Assembly (NCBI GenBank): GCA_964017065.1 | Contig: OZ024787.1 | Location: 4,761,569 to 4,825,568 of the forward strand | Reading direction: 5' to 3' | Source: Haliclona indistincta | Taxonomy: Eukaryota > Porifera > Demospongiae > Haplosclerida > Chalinidae | Length of the DNA: 64,000 nt | Shown here: positions 53,401 through 64,000 of the stretch, in pieces | How positions within the stretch are numbered: position 1 is the stretch's first letter | Layout of the letters: each line of letters begins with the position of its first letter | Position numbers and translations under genes: made by a program | The notes under the pieces: generated by a model | The model's database searches: none | What the model was told of the DNA's origin: nothing | What the model saw: only the letters and a program-made list of their open reading frames with translations

Positions 53401-55904
53401 TAATACTTCGTGACTAAAACTTGCTATAATCGATGTTTATCAATAGACAAAACAAAATGCATACTAGAGCACGCCTGTACAAAATACCATTGTACAGAAA
53501 ATAAAGCTACTTGTAAAGTTATGAATATCATTAAATTGGCATACCGCCACCTTAAACAGACTAAATACCACAATTATTCTCACATTTATTAGCTATTTTG
53601 AGGTCTTCTTCATAACTTTTCAATTTAGTGAGCAGGCTCTCGATTTCTGCCTGCAACTGCTGCCGCTCTATACAGTAACAATAAATAGTACTTAATTATG
53701 CACTACAAGTTCACTAGACATGCGGCATCATTAAGATCTCATCTCACCAATTTCTGATTCTTTCATAATCCGCTCCTTGCTAATAAGAGAAGGAAAATAC
53801 TCTTTTATGGCATAATTATGTCAACTCACCTTTCTGCTCCTTCTCTTCTTATTTCTTCAAGCTCCTGTCACAACACAACACATCACGCGCGTATACATGC
53901 ACACTATATAGCTGATACCTTTTTCAAGTGACTGATCATCTCATCTCTCTCCTTCAAATCAGTATCACTTCTGTTTACAGCTGCAATCATTCCTGAAACA
54001 GTTCTCTCTCTCATTTTCAATACTACAGTAAAGACATTCTCAGATTAGCTCATATCGCATAATTCTTACATTCGTTAGCTTTATTAAGGTCCACTTCACA
54101 ATGCTGTAATCTAGCGAGCAGGTCAGAGTTTTCACTGGTTAGTTTCTCAACACCTACCACAACCTGCTCTCGATCTATATATTACATAATATGTTTGAAA
54201 GTACAGTGTACACGCACAAACTAGATACCTTGTTTCAGCCAATCACTCATATTTTCTGATAGCGTCTGCAACTTTTTAACTTCTAACATCTTCTCCATCA
54301 GTACAGTCACTAGGTGAGGCTCTTCCTCCAGTCCCAACACTTTCAAGTACGAGCTGCCACTAGCCATACTGGAGCTCAACACTGCTTTCTTCTCCTCTGA
54401 TAACAGACTTGTGGAATGGAGCTGAGTAGTGAGAGAGTGACATGTGTCAGGATCAGAGACTGCTTCAACCAGCTGCTGGTAGAACTCTGTGTAGAGCTGC
54501 TTCAGTTTGCTCTTCTTCTCTTCACTCTACAAGGAGACACATTCGTGTAGTATTACTTGTTTTCATAATACTGTTATTATAGTCATAATAATCTTCAGTT
54601 ATCTAAATCCACAAATTCATTACAAGTGTTGCTAATGCTTTCACATTCTAAACGCAATGAACAGCTGTGCAAGTTGTTCAGTAACCAAAGGTTAACAATG
54701 GTACTGATGCTTACCTCCTGCTGAGTGCAAGGGAACACTCTCCTCCCTCCTACTGTCACCTCCAATACTCCATTGTCCTCAAAAACAGCAGCATTGTCAC
54801 GAGCCAGTTGTTCCAACCTGCCACGCAATCCCTTGGGGAAGAGCCAGGATATGATGATAGAGCCTGGCTCTGCATGTAGGTGAATGAATTTCTTGTGACA
54901 TTCCTCAAATCCTTCCATTGCCAATTTTTCTACGTCCTTAAGGGTTTGATGGGAAGCCATATCTCTTGAAATAGTGATAGTCACTGAAGCCATTCCAATT
55001 GTTAGAATAGGCTCTACTCTGCTGACAACAGCACGTTGAAATTCAAGAACGGTCGTATGCTGTAGAAAACTCTCCTTCTCCTCATTATATCTCTTGATTA
55101 TGTCATTCAACTCATCATCATCATCAAAACAAGTCACAAGTTGTTGAAGAACGGAAATATTGAAGACATCAATATGATCTCGCCGTAATTGCCGCATGAG
55201 TTTGCCAAAATTATCACATCCGATAAAGACATCAGAACCAATGACAGAATCAAGGAAAAGCAATGCTTCAGACAAGTCACACTTATCAAGATGGCGCTTG
55301 ACTTGCACTAACGTACGACCAAAGAAAAATTCCAATTCTTTCAGATTGCGGACCACAGTTGCGTCAGCTTCAATCTCAGCTTTGATTTCATCAGTTATGG
55401 TAGGAGGAGTAGAAACTGGAGAATCACCAGAGTGAGTGGAAGGGGCAGAACTAGGAGGAGTACCTGGTGAAGTGATACTTGATTCTTTGGGCACAGAAGC
55501 TACACACAATAACTTTATGTCATATTTTAACCCACACAGCAAATACAGCATCATACCTTCTAACTCTGCTGGCAACAAATGCTCATGTTTAATCTGAGCA
55601 GCCAGAGTGAGTTGATCAGTCTTCTCCAGTGCCTGTACTATCCTATTCCACGTAGAATCTAAGGTGTTGTCCAGCCAGTACTGTAGTAACTCTAGCTTGC
55701 ATCTGTCTGGGTCTTTCTGGTGGTGCGACTCGATTTTTTTCAATTGAGGAAAAGGAACGCCCAGCATCGCGCCAAACATGAACCAATTGTCTACTTTCTT
55801 CAGCGCGTCCAACAGCCGCCAAAGTGTAGGAGTACCTACACATACAAACAAATGTGTAACCTTACTGACAATACTGAGGACTATGAGGACTCACGATCAG
55901 ACAT
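50488..55904 (-). CDS. DEATH - middle domain - coiled coil - family X fusion protein (963 aa; includes copy E)
   Basis: Model of 18 exons: 55904-55895, 55835-55557, 55499-54715, 54526-54229, 54174-54070, 53980-53919, 53864-53830, 53779-53748, 53667-53584, 52902-52853, 52219-52130, 52014-51883, 51831-51797, 51750-51544, 51488-51255, 51205-51092, 51034-50830, 50622-50488. The sum is 2892 nt and every phase agrees. Residues 4-95 are a DEATH domain (VDNWFMFGAMLGV, then CKLELLQYWLDNTLDSTW). A Ser/Pro-rich linker leads to an unnamed middle domain (to about 358). Glu/Lys-rich coiled coil runs to about 580, then the family X blocks (CEARLGRLAWRAS, SGCVKVEHVRQKK) to the end. DEATH domains recruit signalling partners in the cytosol. 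Weak points: the acceptors of exons 6 and 10 were chosen to avoid TGA, and the 0.6-kb intron joining the halves is inferred. Two separate genes remain possible. Confidence 0.65.
52973..53551. mobile_element. TTAA-site fold-back element in an intron of the fusion gene (579 bp)
   Basis: It begins GGTGGCGGTGCATGC and ends GGCATACCGCCACC, flanked by exact TTAA (52969-52972 and 53552-53555). It lies in the intron between the exons at 53584 and 52902. The matching intron of fusion gene 1 (6857-6937) lacks it, so the insertion is younger than the duplication. Internal inverted pairs include cagacgtacagagc. Confidence 0.85.
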
Positions 55905-56819
55905 GGCCGTATTGGCATGTTGTGGAGATGACAAAAGAATATTAACGGAATACCGCCTCCCTCCAACCGACCAATCCACGCTTGTTTACGTCTTACCGCT
56001 CGAAACTCTCCACGACAAAACTCTCTGCAGCTTCTTCACTGAATTTATAGTCCTATGAAGACGTTTTCTGTGCTGGCAAGCCTTGCTCGAGCGGCTAATC
56101 CATGGCTTTCTAAAGCTACGTGTCCTTGTAAGAGCACTTCAATTATTGTGGGTGTGTCACCCAACCTCCTATATCCACGTCGCGTCGATGTCCTCACTCG
56201 ATATCAGTCTCACATGTACCGTACGTCAGAGCTTCTTGAGGCCTAGTATAGCTACGGTATGATGGTATCAGTCTTTCTTGAGGCCTTCTGTGGTGTGCCA
56301 ATCAACTGTTCGTGCATGTATGCTACCATTTTTTTTCTGGAGCTGTCCATGGGCTAGCTGTAACGTGCGTGTACTGTTGCAGTAATGCTGGAGTAGTCGT
56401 GTTTAGCTCCTAGCTCAGCGCACGGGTATGTGTTCATTAGAACTCTAGTTTTGAAAGTCTTCCAACAGCTGACCGATGTCCTCGGAAGCATAAGATGGAT
56501 GATCTCAGAAGGACAGGACACATCTCAGCCAGGCCCAGGCCATTGTGGTACTATAAGTTTGCCCATGCTTTTCAAAGAGGAGAGAGGTCATGCGTTTGTA
56601 AAAGATCGAAGCTTCTTTCGCCATTCCACCAGTAGAGGAAACACAAGTGGAGAAAACGAGCTGTGTTCCATATAACTCTTGCTTCTACGATAGCAAGAGT
56701 TTTATGTCAAAATTCACTCAGCAGAAGAGCAGAAGACCATTATCATTTTGAAATATCAAAAAATTAAAGTTTAAACTATAATAGACTTTAATAGTACAAG
56801 CTAATAATTATACTGCATC
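55905..56819. other. Spacer with a decayed copy of the 59.9-kb small ORF region
   Basis: 56000-56165 matches 59870-60045 closely, including the start of the small plus-strand frame (ATGAAGACGTTTTCTG at 56055). The similarity and the frame break after about 36 codons. 56690-56800 matches 12835-12900, the 3' flank of copy C. Between them nothing is recognised. The promoter of the fusion gene should lie near 55905-56000. Confidence 0.5.
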
Positions 56820-59313
56820 CTAGTGCGGTATATCTGGATCCCTGCACTCTTCTGCCATGTCTACTACATCCAGTGCAAAATTAACCAGCTTCTCAACTTT
56901 GTCAATAATCCCAGGAATCATGTCTTGGCTGTTGACTTCTATTCTCATTTCAACATTTATAATGTTATTGTAGCCATGATAGACGAGTGTGCACGATAAT
57001 GTCAATTATACCTCTATCTCTTGGTTAGTCTTGTGTTCCAGTGTAACTATCTCATCTTCCTTTGGAGAGAGTGGACGAGTATTGGTTTCCTTTAACCCTT
57101 TAACCCCTATTGTCGCCTTTTGGCGACATAAATACTTCAGACACCATAACTTTATGAAAAAGTGCTAAAATATCCCAAAATTGAGCCAAATTGAAGAATA
57201 CAAATAACCGCAAAAAATTGACCGGTTTTCGGCGCGCCCCCTGCGCTAAACGTATTGGCTTCGGCATTTCTATGGCTTCAGTGCAAATTTCACAACATTT
57301 TAAGAAAAACAAAATGGCTGCCAAGAAAATTCGGACATTTTATGGCTTCAGGGTGCTCGGAAACACATTTTCGTGCATTCTCTATGATCTGGACTACATT
57401 TTGCACTCACCAAAACCACTGCTAGTTGTGTGTACTTTTCAGTATCCAGCCCCAAAGCACTAACTTTGAGCAAAATTTGACGAGGTCGTTGCACTTTATC
57501 GGCTTCACTTTCGAAGTGGGAGGGGCATATCGACTGACTTGAGTGTGGGCAATTGCGGCTACTCACTGGCGTAAAAGGACGCAAATTTGAGACCAGTAGC
57601 ACAAAAGACACACGAGATATTCACAAGAGAAGTGGTCAGCATTTACGAGGTTAAAATTTCAGCAAGATAATTTAGTAATTAAAGGGTTAACTCATAAAAA
57701 TTAATTCCAAAATTGTTTACTTTAGTTGTAAAATTCCAACTTCTCTTCTGACGAACATGCTCAACTTTCACACAACCACTCTTCAAAATTAATTTTAGTT
57801 GTCCAGTGTCACTATAATAAAAACAATAATGATATAAAGACATAATAATTATGTAGTAAAAATCATTATACAATCTAACACAGATCAGTCTTACGTTCGA
57901 TGTACACTTTCAGCAATTTTTTTAATAGCCTGTTTAGCAGCATTTGGAACAAACTTGTTCATTTGTGAATGCCTTTTAAAGTCACTGGCAACCCGAAGAT
58001 CATGTGATCTATAATGGTAATGCAAACTTTAACTCTTGAGTATTTTGTTATTAGGCTAACAAGATTAATTACCTTCCAATGCAAATAAATTCAGCTTTAT
58101 TGCATGCAATAGACTTTGCATATATAAATCCCTGATCATTGTTCTGAGTGAATGTTCCTGGTGAATGCTCATCTAATAGGATCTCACAGTCAGCTTTCTT
58201 TTCCATATCAATGATTTGGAGTCGGAAACAATATCTCTTGGGTTCTCCATAGGTACTTCTAAACAACACTTTTCAAGTTTTTTAATCATTTCATCAGTTT
58301 TGGTAGTTGTTCTGTGGGCATTTTAAGTCAAATACAACAATCATAGTAGGATACTATCATGCACCTTGTGTAAAATTCCTTGGCAGATTCCTTGGTACTA
58401 CAGACATCACTTAGATCAAGTTCCTTATCTAATTCACTTCTACTGGCTCTCCAAACAAGTCTTCCAAGACGAGCCTCACAGCCAAAATTATTATGGTCGA
58501 TAATATACATGGCACTCAACTCACCTGGTTTCCTTTCCAAGAGGAGGTGTACAACTCTATAGTTCAATGTAGTAACTAGTACATCATAATTCTGTGCTAA
58601 AAATACCTCACTGATCAGCTTGACCCAGTAACGTGGTGTGTCAGGATATACTACAAATTTCCACATCAGGTCATCTGGAATCCGCTCCAGTTCCACAGTC
58701 ACTGGACAGTGTGGTGGAACAGTGGGCTCAATCAGAATTATCTATATGGACATAAGTTTATTACTAAATTCCTAAAATAAAGCATAAAATGTATAATATG
58801 TTGTGGACCATTTTGCAACCCGGACCGTTTTAAAACGGGCTAGCCAGCTTTGAAACAGGCCAGCGGTTGTTAATCGGTCCATAACATAATTATACAATCT
58901 ATAGACTTGGACAATCTAGTCAATCTAACCTAATCTAGATAATCTAAATTTAGTCATGCATCATTAACATTATACCGGTACTGTGTAAAGTCAGGCTAAA
59001 ACATTATTAATTCTACCTTGGTGAAATCACCACGTGGAGGTTTTGCCTTGACATGAGTACAGGTAGCCTCATCCCTGCACTCTTCTGCTTTTGCCTTGAC
59101 ATGTGATTCACTTTGACTATCGTCACCAAGCTTATCATGATCAGCATCGAGATCATGATCTGCATGAGCTGCATTGTGTCTGCATTGAGCCATGTCCGAT
59201 TTCACACAACTACTGTTGCTGGCCAGTCCTGGTGCTTGATCACGTTTATGTCTATCTGCACCATGCAAATTCTGACCTCTGTCCTGTAAATCGCCACGAT
59301 CACTGTCATTCAT
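56820..59313 (-). pseudogene. Family X copy F, four lesions including a transposon in exon X7
   Basis: Exons: X1 59313-59017 (99 codons, Asp/His-rich, from MNDSDRGD), X2 58741-58607, X3 58556-58525, X4 only its 3' half (about 58480-58365), X5 58311-58073, X6 58008-57895, X7 57811-57012 (interrupted), X8 56954-56820. Lesions: the 5' half of X4 and its acceptor are deleted; two extra bases near 58221-58231 shift X5; a 591-bp element splits X7; the X8 acceptor AG has become AT. X2 to X4 now read as one open frame through the introns. It is the paralogue of copy C. Confidence 0.85.
57096..57686. mobile_element. piggyBac-like non-autonomous element inside exon X7 (591 bp)
   Basis: The ends are CCCTTTAA and its complement. 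They are flanked by exact TTAA duplications (57092-57095 and 57687-57690). Copy C shows the empty site in the same exon with a single TTAA. TTAA targets and CCC-starting ends are the hallmark of piggyBac transposons. The open frames inside are short and unrecognised. Confidence 0.9.
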
Positions 59314-59941
59314 AGTGATCTTCGCTATTCCACTGGCTTCGCTACCAGATTAACTGAGTGGCGTACCCTGACCACAGTCTCCTTCACGTAGCACTAGGTT
59401 GACACATCGATTCCGCCATTTGACTCGTCAGCAAAACTCAGCATGCCGGGTCAAGTGATCAGAAAGGAATGTTTTGCAAGGTATGCTCGATGCATGCAGC
59501 AACGTTGCCCCGCCCTTGTAAGCTCGATTAAGGAGTTCATGAATATCATTAGCCAACCAACAACGTTACAAGAGCATCAGCTCCTTCCCTCAGAACTCTC
59601 AAATCAAAAAGTACTAGCCGGCGGCACACTTCAGAAAGGCACTGTATATTACAGTGCATCAGACAATGGGGCTACTCCATTGTGGCTATAATAAATTTTA
59701 CTGGTGTGGCTTTAATTTATTATCGGCTCCACCATTTTACTACATGTAGTGGATATGTGCAGCATGAGACATGATTATTACCCGTGCGCAGTATGCGCCA
59801 GGGTTATGCGTTTGTGTCCGTCGGTATGTGTGTGTGTGTGTGTGTGTGTGTGTCGTCAAAAAACACGCCTGTTTGCGTCTTACAGCTCGAAAATCTCCAC
59901 GAAAACACTCTCTGCAGCTTCTTCACTGAATTTATAGTCCT
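59314..59941. other. Spacer upstream of copy F with a (TG)n run
   Basis: No supported gene. A (TG)n microsatellite lies at about 59827-59853. A plus-strand open frame at 59443-59691 is partly shared with the decayed spacer at 1035-1160, but its frame is not conserved there. The promoter of copy F would lie at the left end; no element is recognised. Confidence 0.45.
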
Positions 59942-60121
59942 ATGAAGACGTTTTCTGTGCTGGCAAGCCTTGTTCGAGCGGCTAATTCATGGCTATCTAA
60001 AGCTACGTGCCCTTGTAAGAGCACTTACGGTATTGTGGGTGTGTCACCCAAAATTGATGAAGAGGAAACTCTTATACCTTTTCATGGAAATCTCTTTCCG
60101 TATTACTTGAATAAGTTCTAG
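59942..60121 (+). CDS. Small ORF, 59 aa, possible peptide gene
   Basis: An open frame of 60 codons runs from ATGAAGACG to TAG. It starts with a short basic, hydrophobic stretch (MKTFSVLASLVRAANSW), continues with CPCKS, and ends in LFPYYLNKF. The N-terminus could be a targeting or signal sequence, but this is a guess. A partly preserved paralogue sits at 56055 and a scrap at about 1227-1285. Differences between the first two over 36 codons are few, and several are silent. I do not recognise the protein. It could equally be an exon fragment or chance. Confidence 0.3.
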   Translation: MKTFSVLASLVRAANSWLSKATCPCKSTYGIVGVSPKIDEEETLIPFHGNLFPYYLNKF

Positions 60122-60382
60122 CAGCACGGTACAACTACAATTTGTGTGAATGGATCAATTGGTGTAGCTGTGGTCATGATCAGCTTAGTTAAACAATGCT
60201 GTGAATTTTTAACATGGCTCTAAAGTGTATGCATATGCTATTTTGTACCAGAATTGCTGTTGTAAGCTTTTGTGATAGTTAAACAAACTTGAGTTGTGTA
60301 CTATAAACTATGTTTTAAATTAATACAACACACTCTTGTACTGTTGTGTATACTGCTGGCTATACACCAGTTATATACATTA

Positions 60383-62377
60383 CTAATATGGTATATCTGG
60401 ATCTCTGCACTCTTCTGCCATGTCTACTACATCCAGTGCAAAATCAACCAGCTTCTCAACTCTGTCAAGAATCTCAGGAATCATTTCTTGAGATGTGATC
60501 TCTTGTGTCATTTCAACCTTCAGCAGATAGTTAGTATATTAATGGACATGTGTGTATTGTAGTTACCTCGATTTCTTGGTTAGTATGGTGTTCCAGTGTA
60601 ACTAGTATCTCATCTTCCATTGGAAAGGGTGGACGAACATTAGTTTCCTTTAATTCATAAAAATTTATTCCAAACTGATGATCTGTGGTTGAAAAATTTC
60701 GAGTTTTCTTTTGACGAATATGCTCAACTTTCACACAACCACTCATCAACATCATTTCCAGCTGTCCAGTGTCACTATACAGTTAGGAAAGAATTATCCA
60801 TCATAATTATTTATTGCTCTTACTTTCTTTGTACACTTGTTGTAATTTTTTCAATAGCTTGCAAAGCAGCAGGAGGTACAGGATTGCGCATTCTTGAATA
60901 TCTTTGGCAATCACTGGCGATTCGAAGATCATGCGACCTAATTTTAAAAGCAAGCAAGCACTATATAGTCACTCGGCTTAGAAATCAGTTACCTTCCAAT
61001 GCAAACAAATTCAACTTTATTGGTTGGCATAGTTTTAGCACGAATACATCCCTCTGCACTGTTCATTGTGAATTTTCCTGGTGGATTCTCATCCAAAATC
61101 ACTCTGTAGCTATCATCATCAACTTGCTGCTCATTTATGTTTTTAACCTGAAGTGTCACAATGTCTCTTGGGTTAGCGCCATCCATTGGTAAACAATGAC
61201 ATTGAAGCTTTTCAATCATGTCATCAACTTTAGTAGTTGTCCTATTACACTATAATGAAGAGCAAAATGTTCCACAGTGCATGTACCTTGTGTAAAACTC
61301 CTTATCCTTGGACTTACAAACATCTCTTAAAACAATTTCACTCCTTTTATGTGAATCGTTATCACTGGCTCTCCAAGCAAGTCTACCAAGACGAGCCTCA
61401 CACCAAAATTCAAATTTATGCTTTTTAGCAAGATGATCTCTTAAGATCATATCAAGGTTTTCTTTCAGCTCACAAACATTATTGCGATGTTTATCAGCAG
61501 CATGTTCTCTGCATGATGTCTATGCATGAAAAACTGAATTGTTTTAATGCACACCTTATTTTTAATCCAGGACGAAGCTTGTATTTCTCCTGCAATAAAT
61601 AATTTTAATTATAATAAAAATCCAGATCACATCAATGTACTATGTGTAGCTATACCTCTTCAGTCAACTGTACCCAGTAACGTGGTGTTTTCGGTGGATT
61701 TACAAATTTCCAGCTCAATTCAGCTGGAATCAACACCAGTTCAACTTGACAATGTGGTGGAGCAATGGATTCTATTAGAATAATCTGCAATACGTACATC
61801 ATGACATGTCATATGTATTTCACTACATGTACAGTAGCTATAATAATCTAAGTGCAGTATTTTTCACTATGTGTAAAACATAATTAAATTTGTAAGATTA
61901 TGATTCATTTGTGTGCACCTTTGTGACTGGTAGCCGTTGATGTCTATGCCGCTGTGACTGATGTTGTCTTCTCTTGGGTTCTGATTCATTGGAGCTGTGC
62001 TTACTGTCACGGTATTCATATCTGTAGCGAGGCTTATCTGACTTCCAGCTTCTGCTACTGGCATGTCCCGAATCTTGATCACTTCTACAAGGCCTAGTAC
62101 CATTTCTGTATGTGTCACCTCTGCCATAACTACCAGTGCTGGCAGATAAACTACCACTGTCACTCGTAATACCACGATGATATCTGCTAGTACCGTTATC
62201 ACTATATCTTGCACTTCCACGGCCAGCTTCAACAACAGCGCTAGCGTTGGCTTCACCTGCAGGTTTTCTACAAGCTTGACCAGTTCCTTTCCGTCTGTCT
62301 CCTCGACGCCCGACGCCGCCGTTCATAGGATTTTTCCCTCCATACATGTAATTACCCGATCCAGAATTACTAGCCAT
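60383..62377 (-). CDS. Family X protein, copy G (intact, 516 aa)
   Basis: Eight exons: 62377-61919, 61784-61656, 61589-61555, 61508-61287, 61241-60993, 60937-60824, 60774-60567, 60517-60383. They total 1551 nt (517 codons) with consistent phases and a TAG stop. ATG 62377 was chosen because it opens MASNSGSGN, matching MASKSGQD of copy A; an in-frame ATG 14 codons earlier exists. Residues 1-153 are Gly/Ser/Arg-rich and low-complexity, as in some RNA-binding tails. Conserved blocks: TPRYWV (X2), WCEARLGRLAWRAS (X4), VILDENPPGKF (X5), SGCVKVEHIRQKK (X7), VVDMAEECRDPDIPY at the end. No known domain is recognised. It is the best template for the family in this window. Confidence 0.8.
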
Positions 62378-62504
62378 TGACAGAATATTCTCAGTAGAAG
62401 GAATGTTTTTGCAACGCAACTACATGTAGCTCCACCCAGCATGATACAAAAATGTGTTGCTGTATCAGTGCTTTAATAGCCATGTACACGACATATACTA
62501 CATC

Positions 62505-62639
62505 CTAGTACAGTATATCTGGATCTCTGCACTCTTCTGCCATGTCTACTACATCCAGTGCAAAATCAACCAGCTTCTCAACTCTGTCAAGAATCTCAGG
62601 CATCTTGTCTTGAGTTTTGATCTCTTGTGTCATTTCAAT
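62505..62639 (-). pseudogene. Family X copy H, orphan exon X8
   Basis: A full-length last exon (45 codons) with acceptor and TAG stop, on the minus strand. The exon that should lie to its right (X7) is present only in the opposite orientation, at 63554-63764. Confidence 0.85.
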
Positions 62640-62843
62640 CTTGAAAAAGTAAATAGTTAGCATACCATAAAGAGCCTTGCACAGGCTTCCTTTGACAGGA
62701 GATGTATAAGGCTAGTAGCTATAGTAGCATGCATAATAGTTATACACTATAATAGTTATACACTATAATTTTAGTGATGTGTGTCACAGATTACAAGAAT
62801 CACTGAAAGTTGTAGACCCTCAACTATATTATTTTTAACACAG

Positions 62844-63764
62844 GGAAAATCACACCCATCACAAAAATATTAGCGAATTAAGGAATATTCTTGAACCACT
62901 CTTAAAAGAGCGTCTGAAACAAGGTGAATTTAAATTTTGGTGTGAGGCTCGTCTTGGTAGACTTGCTTGGAGAACTGAGAAAGCCTTGGAGAACTCTGGA
63001 AGAACCAATCTAAAAAAGTTTTTGAGCTTTATAAGAAAGAGTTTTACACAAGGCAAGTGTTACTACACCCTGTATGCATGTGTATTTGATGATTAATAAT
63101 ATAGGACAACTACTAAAGCTGATGAGATGGTTAAAAAGTTTCAAACTCTTTGTCTAATGGACAGCGCTAGTCCACGGCATATTGTCACACTTCAGGTTAA
63201 AGACATAAAACAAAAGGGAAAAAACTACAGGGTCATAGTAGATGAAAGTCCACGAGGGAAATTCACTTTCAACACTGAAGAGGGTTGCATATTTGCAAAG
63301 TCGTCTCCGTGCAATAAAGCTGAATTTGTTTGTGTTGGAAGGTATAATTGTTGACTTCCTTGTTAAACATAGCCTACTCAAAACTTAGGTCACATGATCT
63401 TCGAGTTGCCAGTGACTGCAATAGAGATTCAAGACTACAGAAACCTGTGTCACTTGCTGCTAAACAAGCTATTGAAAAAATCGCTAACAGCATACAGCGA
63501 ACGTAAGAGCTGAAAACTGTATGTATTTGCTAGTATAGATTGTGTATGTATAGTCACACTGGACAACTGAAGATGATTTTAATGAGTGGATGCGTGAAAG
63601 TCGAGCATGTCCGTCAAAAGAAAAGTTGGAATTTTACAACTAACGATGAACAATGTTTTGGAGTTAATTTCTATGAGCTCAAGGAAACTAGTGTTCGTCT
63701 ACTTCCTTTGACAGAAGATGAGGTAGTTACACTGGAACACGGCAACAATAACCAAGAGATAGAG
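62844..63764 (+). pseudogene. Family X copy H, exons X4-X7, inverted
   Basis: On the plus strand: X4 62844-63052, X5 63105-63341, X6 63389-63502, X7 63554-63764, with the usual motifs (FWCEARLGRLAWR, VIVDESPRGKF, SGCVKVEHVRQKK). X4 is one base short of a multiple of three and shifts frame before its end. Its donor is GC (acacaag|gcaagt) where other copies have GT. Exons X1-X3 are not upstream on this strand and X8 is not downstream. Together with the minus-strand exons on both sides, this is an inverted block of one former copy. Confidence 0.85.
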
Positions 63765-63865
63765 GTAATCAGATATCATGTCATACATGCAAGCAGCTGT
63801 TTATGGTATGACTCTAGATACATTGTACATATACTTAAAATGCGTGATTATTAATCCTAAGTCAC

Positions 63866-63900
63866 CTTAATCTCCTTCCAGAAGAAGGGTCATAATTTTC
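63866..63900 (-). pseudogene. Family X copy H, exon X3
   Basis: A 35-nt exon with intact acceptor and donor and the same length as X3 in copies A, B, E and G, coding a diverged ENYDPSSGRRLR. It sits on the minus strand just right of the inverted block. Confidence 0.7.
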
Positions 63901-63969
63901 CTGTAATAATAATAGTTAATATTAGTCGTACGTGCTTAAACAGACTATAAATACCACAATTATTCTCAC

Positions 63970-64000
63970 ATTTATTATTAGCTATTTTGAGGTCTTCTTC
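63970..64000 (-). pseudogene. Start of a third DEATH/coiled-coil gene (coiled-coil exon), cut by window end
   Basis: 63935-64000 matches 6910-6970 and 53565-53610, the coiled-coil exon ending GluGluAspLeuLysIleAla... and its flank, with a 3-bp in-frame insertion. The remaining exons would lie beyond the window. Whether the copy is functional cannot be seen. Confidence 0.55.

Noticed and set aside
57100..57463. Open frames of 74 and 90 aa inside the piggyBac-like element
   Set aside because: They are short, on opposite strands, and show no transposase features. The element looks non-autonomous.
59443..59691. 82-aa plus-strand frame next to the small ORF
   Set aside because: The DNA is partly duplicated at 1035-1160, but the reading frame is not kept there and no protein feature is visible.

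Overview
This looks like a 64-kb piece of animal nuclear DNA. Genes have many exons and short GT-AG introns (several of 55-57 nt), repeats are dense, and the proteins are animal-type (DEATH domains, NACHT/NLR, ankyrin, HECT). A sponge, possibly Amphimedon, is my best guess. It rests on the DEATH-NACHT-LRR gene and the general gene style, not on a database match. Exon models were assembled by hand from splice sites, reading phase and comparison of paralogues inside the window.

Layout. (1) 0-14.4 kb and 48.9-59.3 kb are two diverged copies of one segment in the same orientation. Each carries members of an unrecognised eight-exon gene family, called here family X (exon numbers X1-X8), nearly all on the minus strand. 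The copies are named A (1.5-3.9 kb), B (4.1-5.9), C (12.9-14.3), D (48.9-50.2), E (50.5-52.2), F (56.8-59.3), G (60.4-62.4) and H (62.5-63.9). A and G have fully open eight-exon frames with a basic, Ser/Arg/Gly-rich first exon. B and E appear instead to be the 3' halves of longer genes that begin with a DEATH domain and coiled coil (9806->4141 and 55904->50488). In the second of these, all 18 exons keep phase, giving 963 aa. C, D, F, H and the first fusion gene carry clear lesions. (2) 15.9-22.6 kb holds a four-exon NLR-type gene on the minus strand: DEATH, predicted membrane segment, NACHT, LRR-like tail, 1035 aa. (3) 24.2-39.3 kb holds one eleven-exon minus-strand gene for a ~3093-aa ankyrin/filamin-like/HECT ubiquitin ligase. 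(4) 39.4-48.9 kb is transposon territory. It includes a 4.6-kb Mutator-like element with 29-bp inverted ends, whose decayed transposase carries SWIM and CXXC zinc fingers.

Mobile DNA is a major theme: a family of fold-back elements ending in GGTGGCGG at TTAA sites, a hAT-type element with an 8-bp target duplication, a piggyBac-like element inside an exon of copy F, a pogo-like element with TA duplication, and several large hairpins.

How it may fit together (inference): adaptor-type DEATH proteins, a membrane-anchored NLR and a giant E3 ligase suggest an innate-immunity or cell-death neighbourhood. Family X is a fast birth-and-death family whose domain also serves as the C-terminal module of DEATH/coiled-coil proteins.
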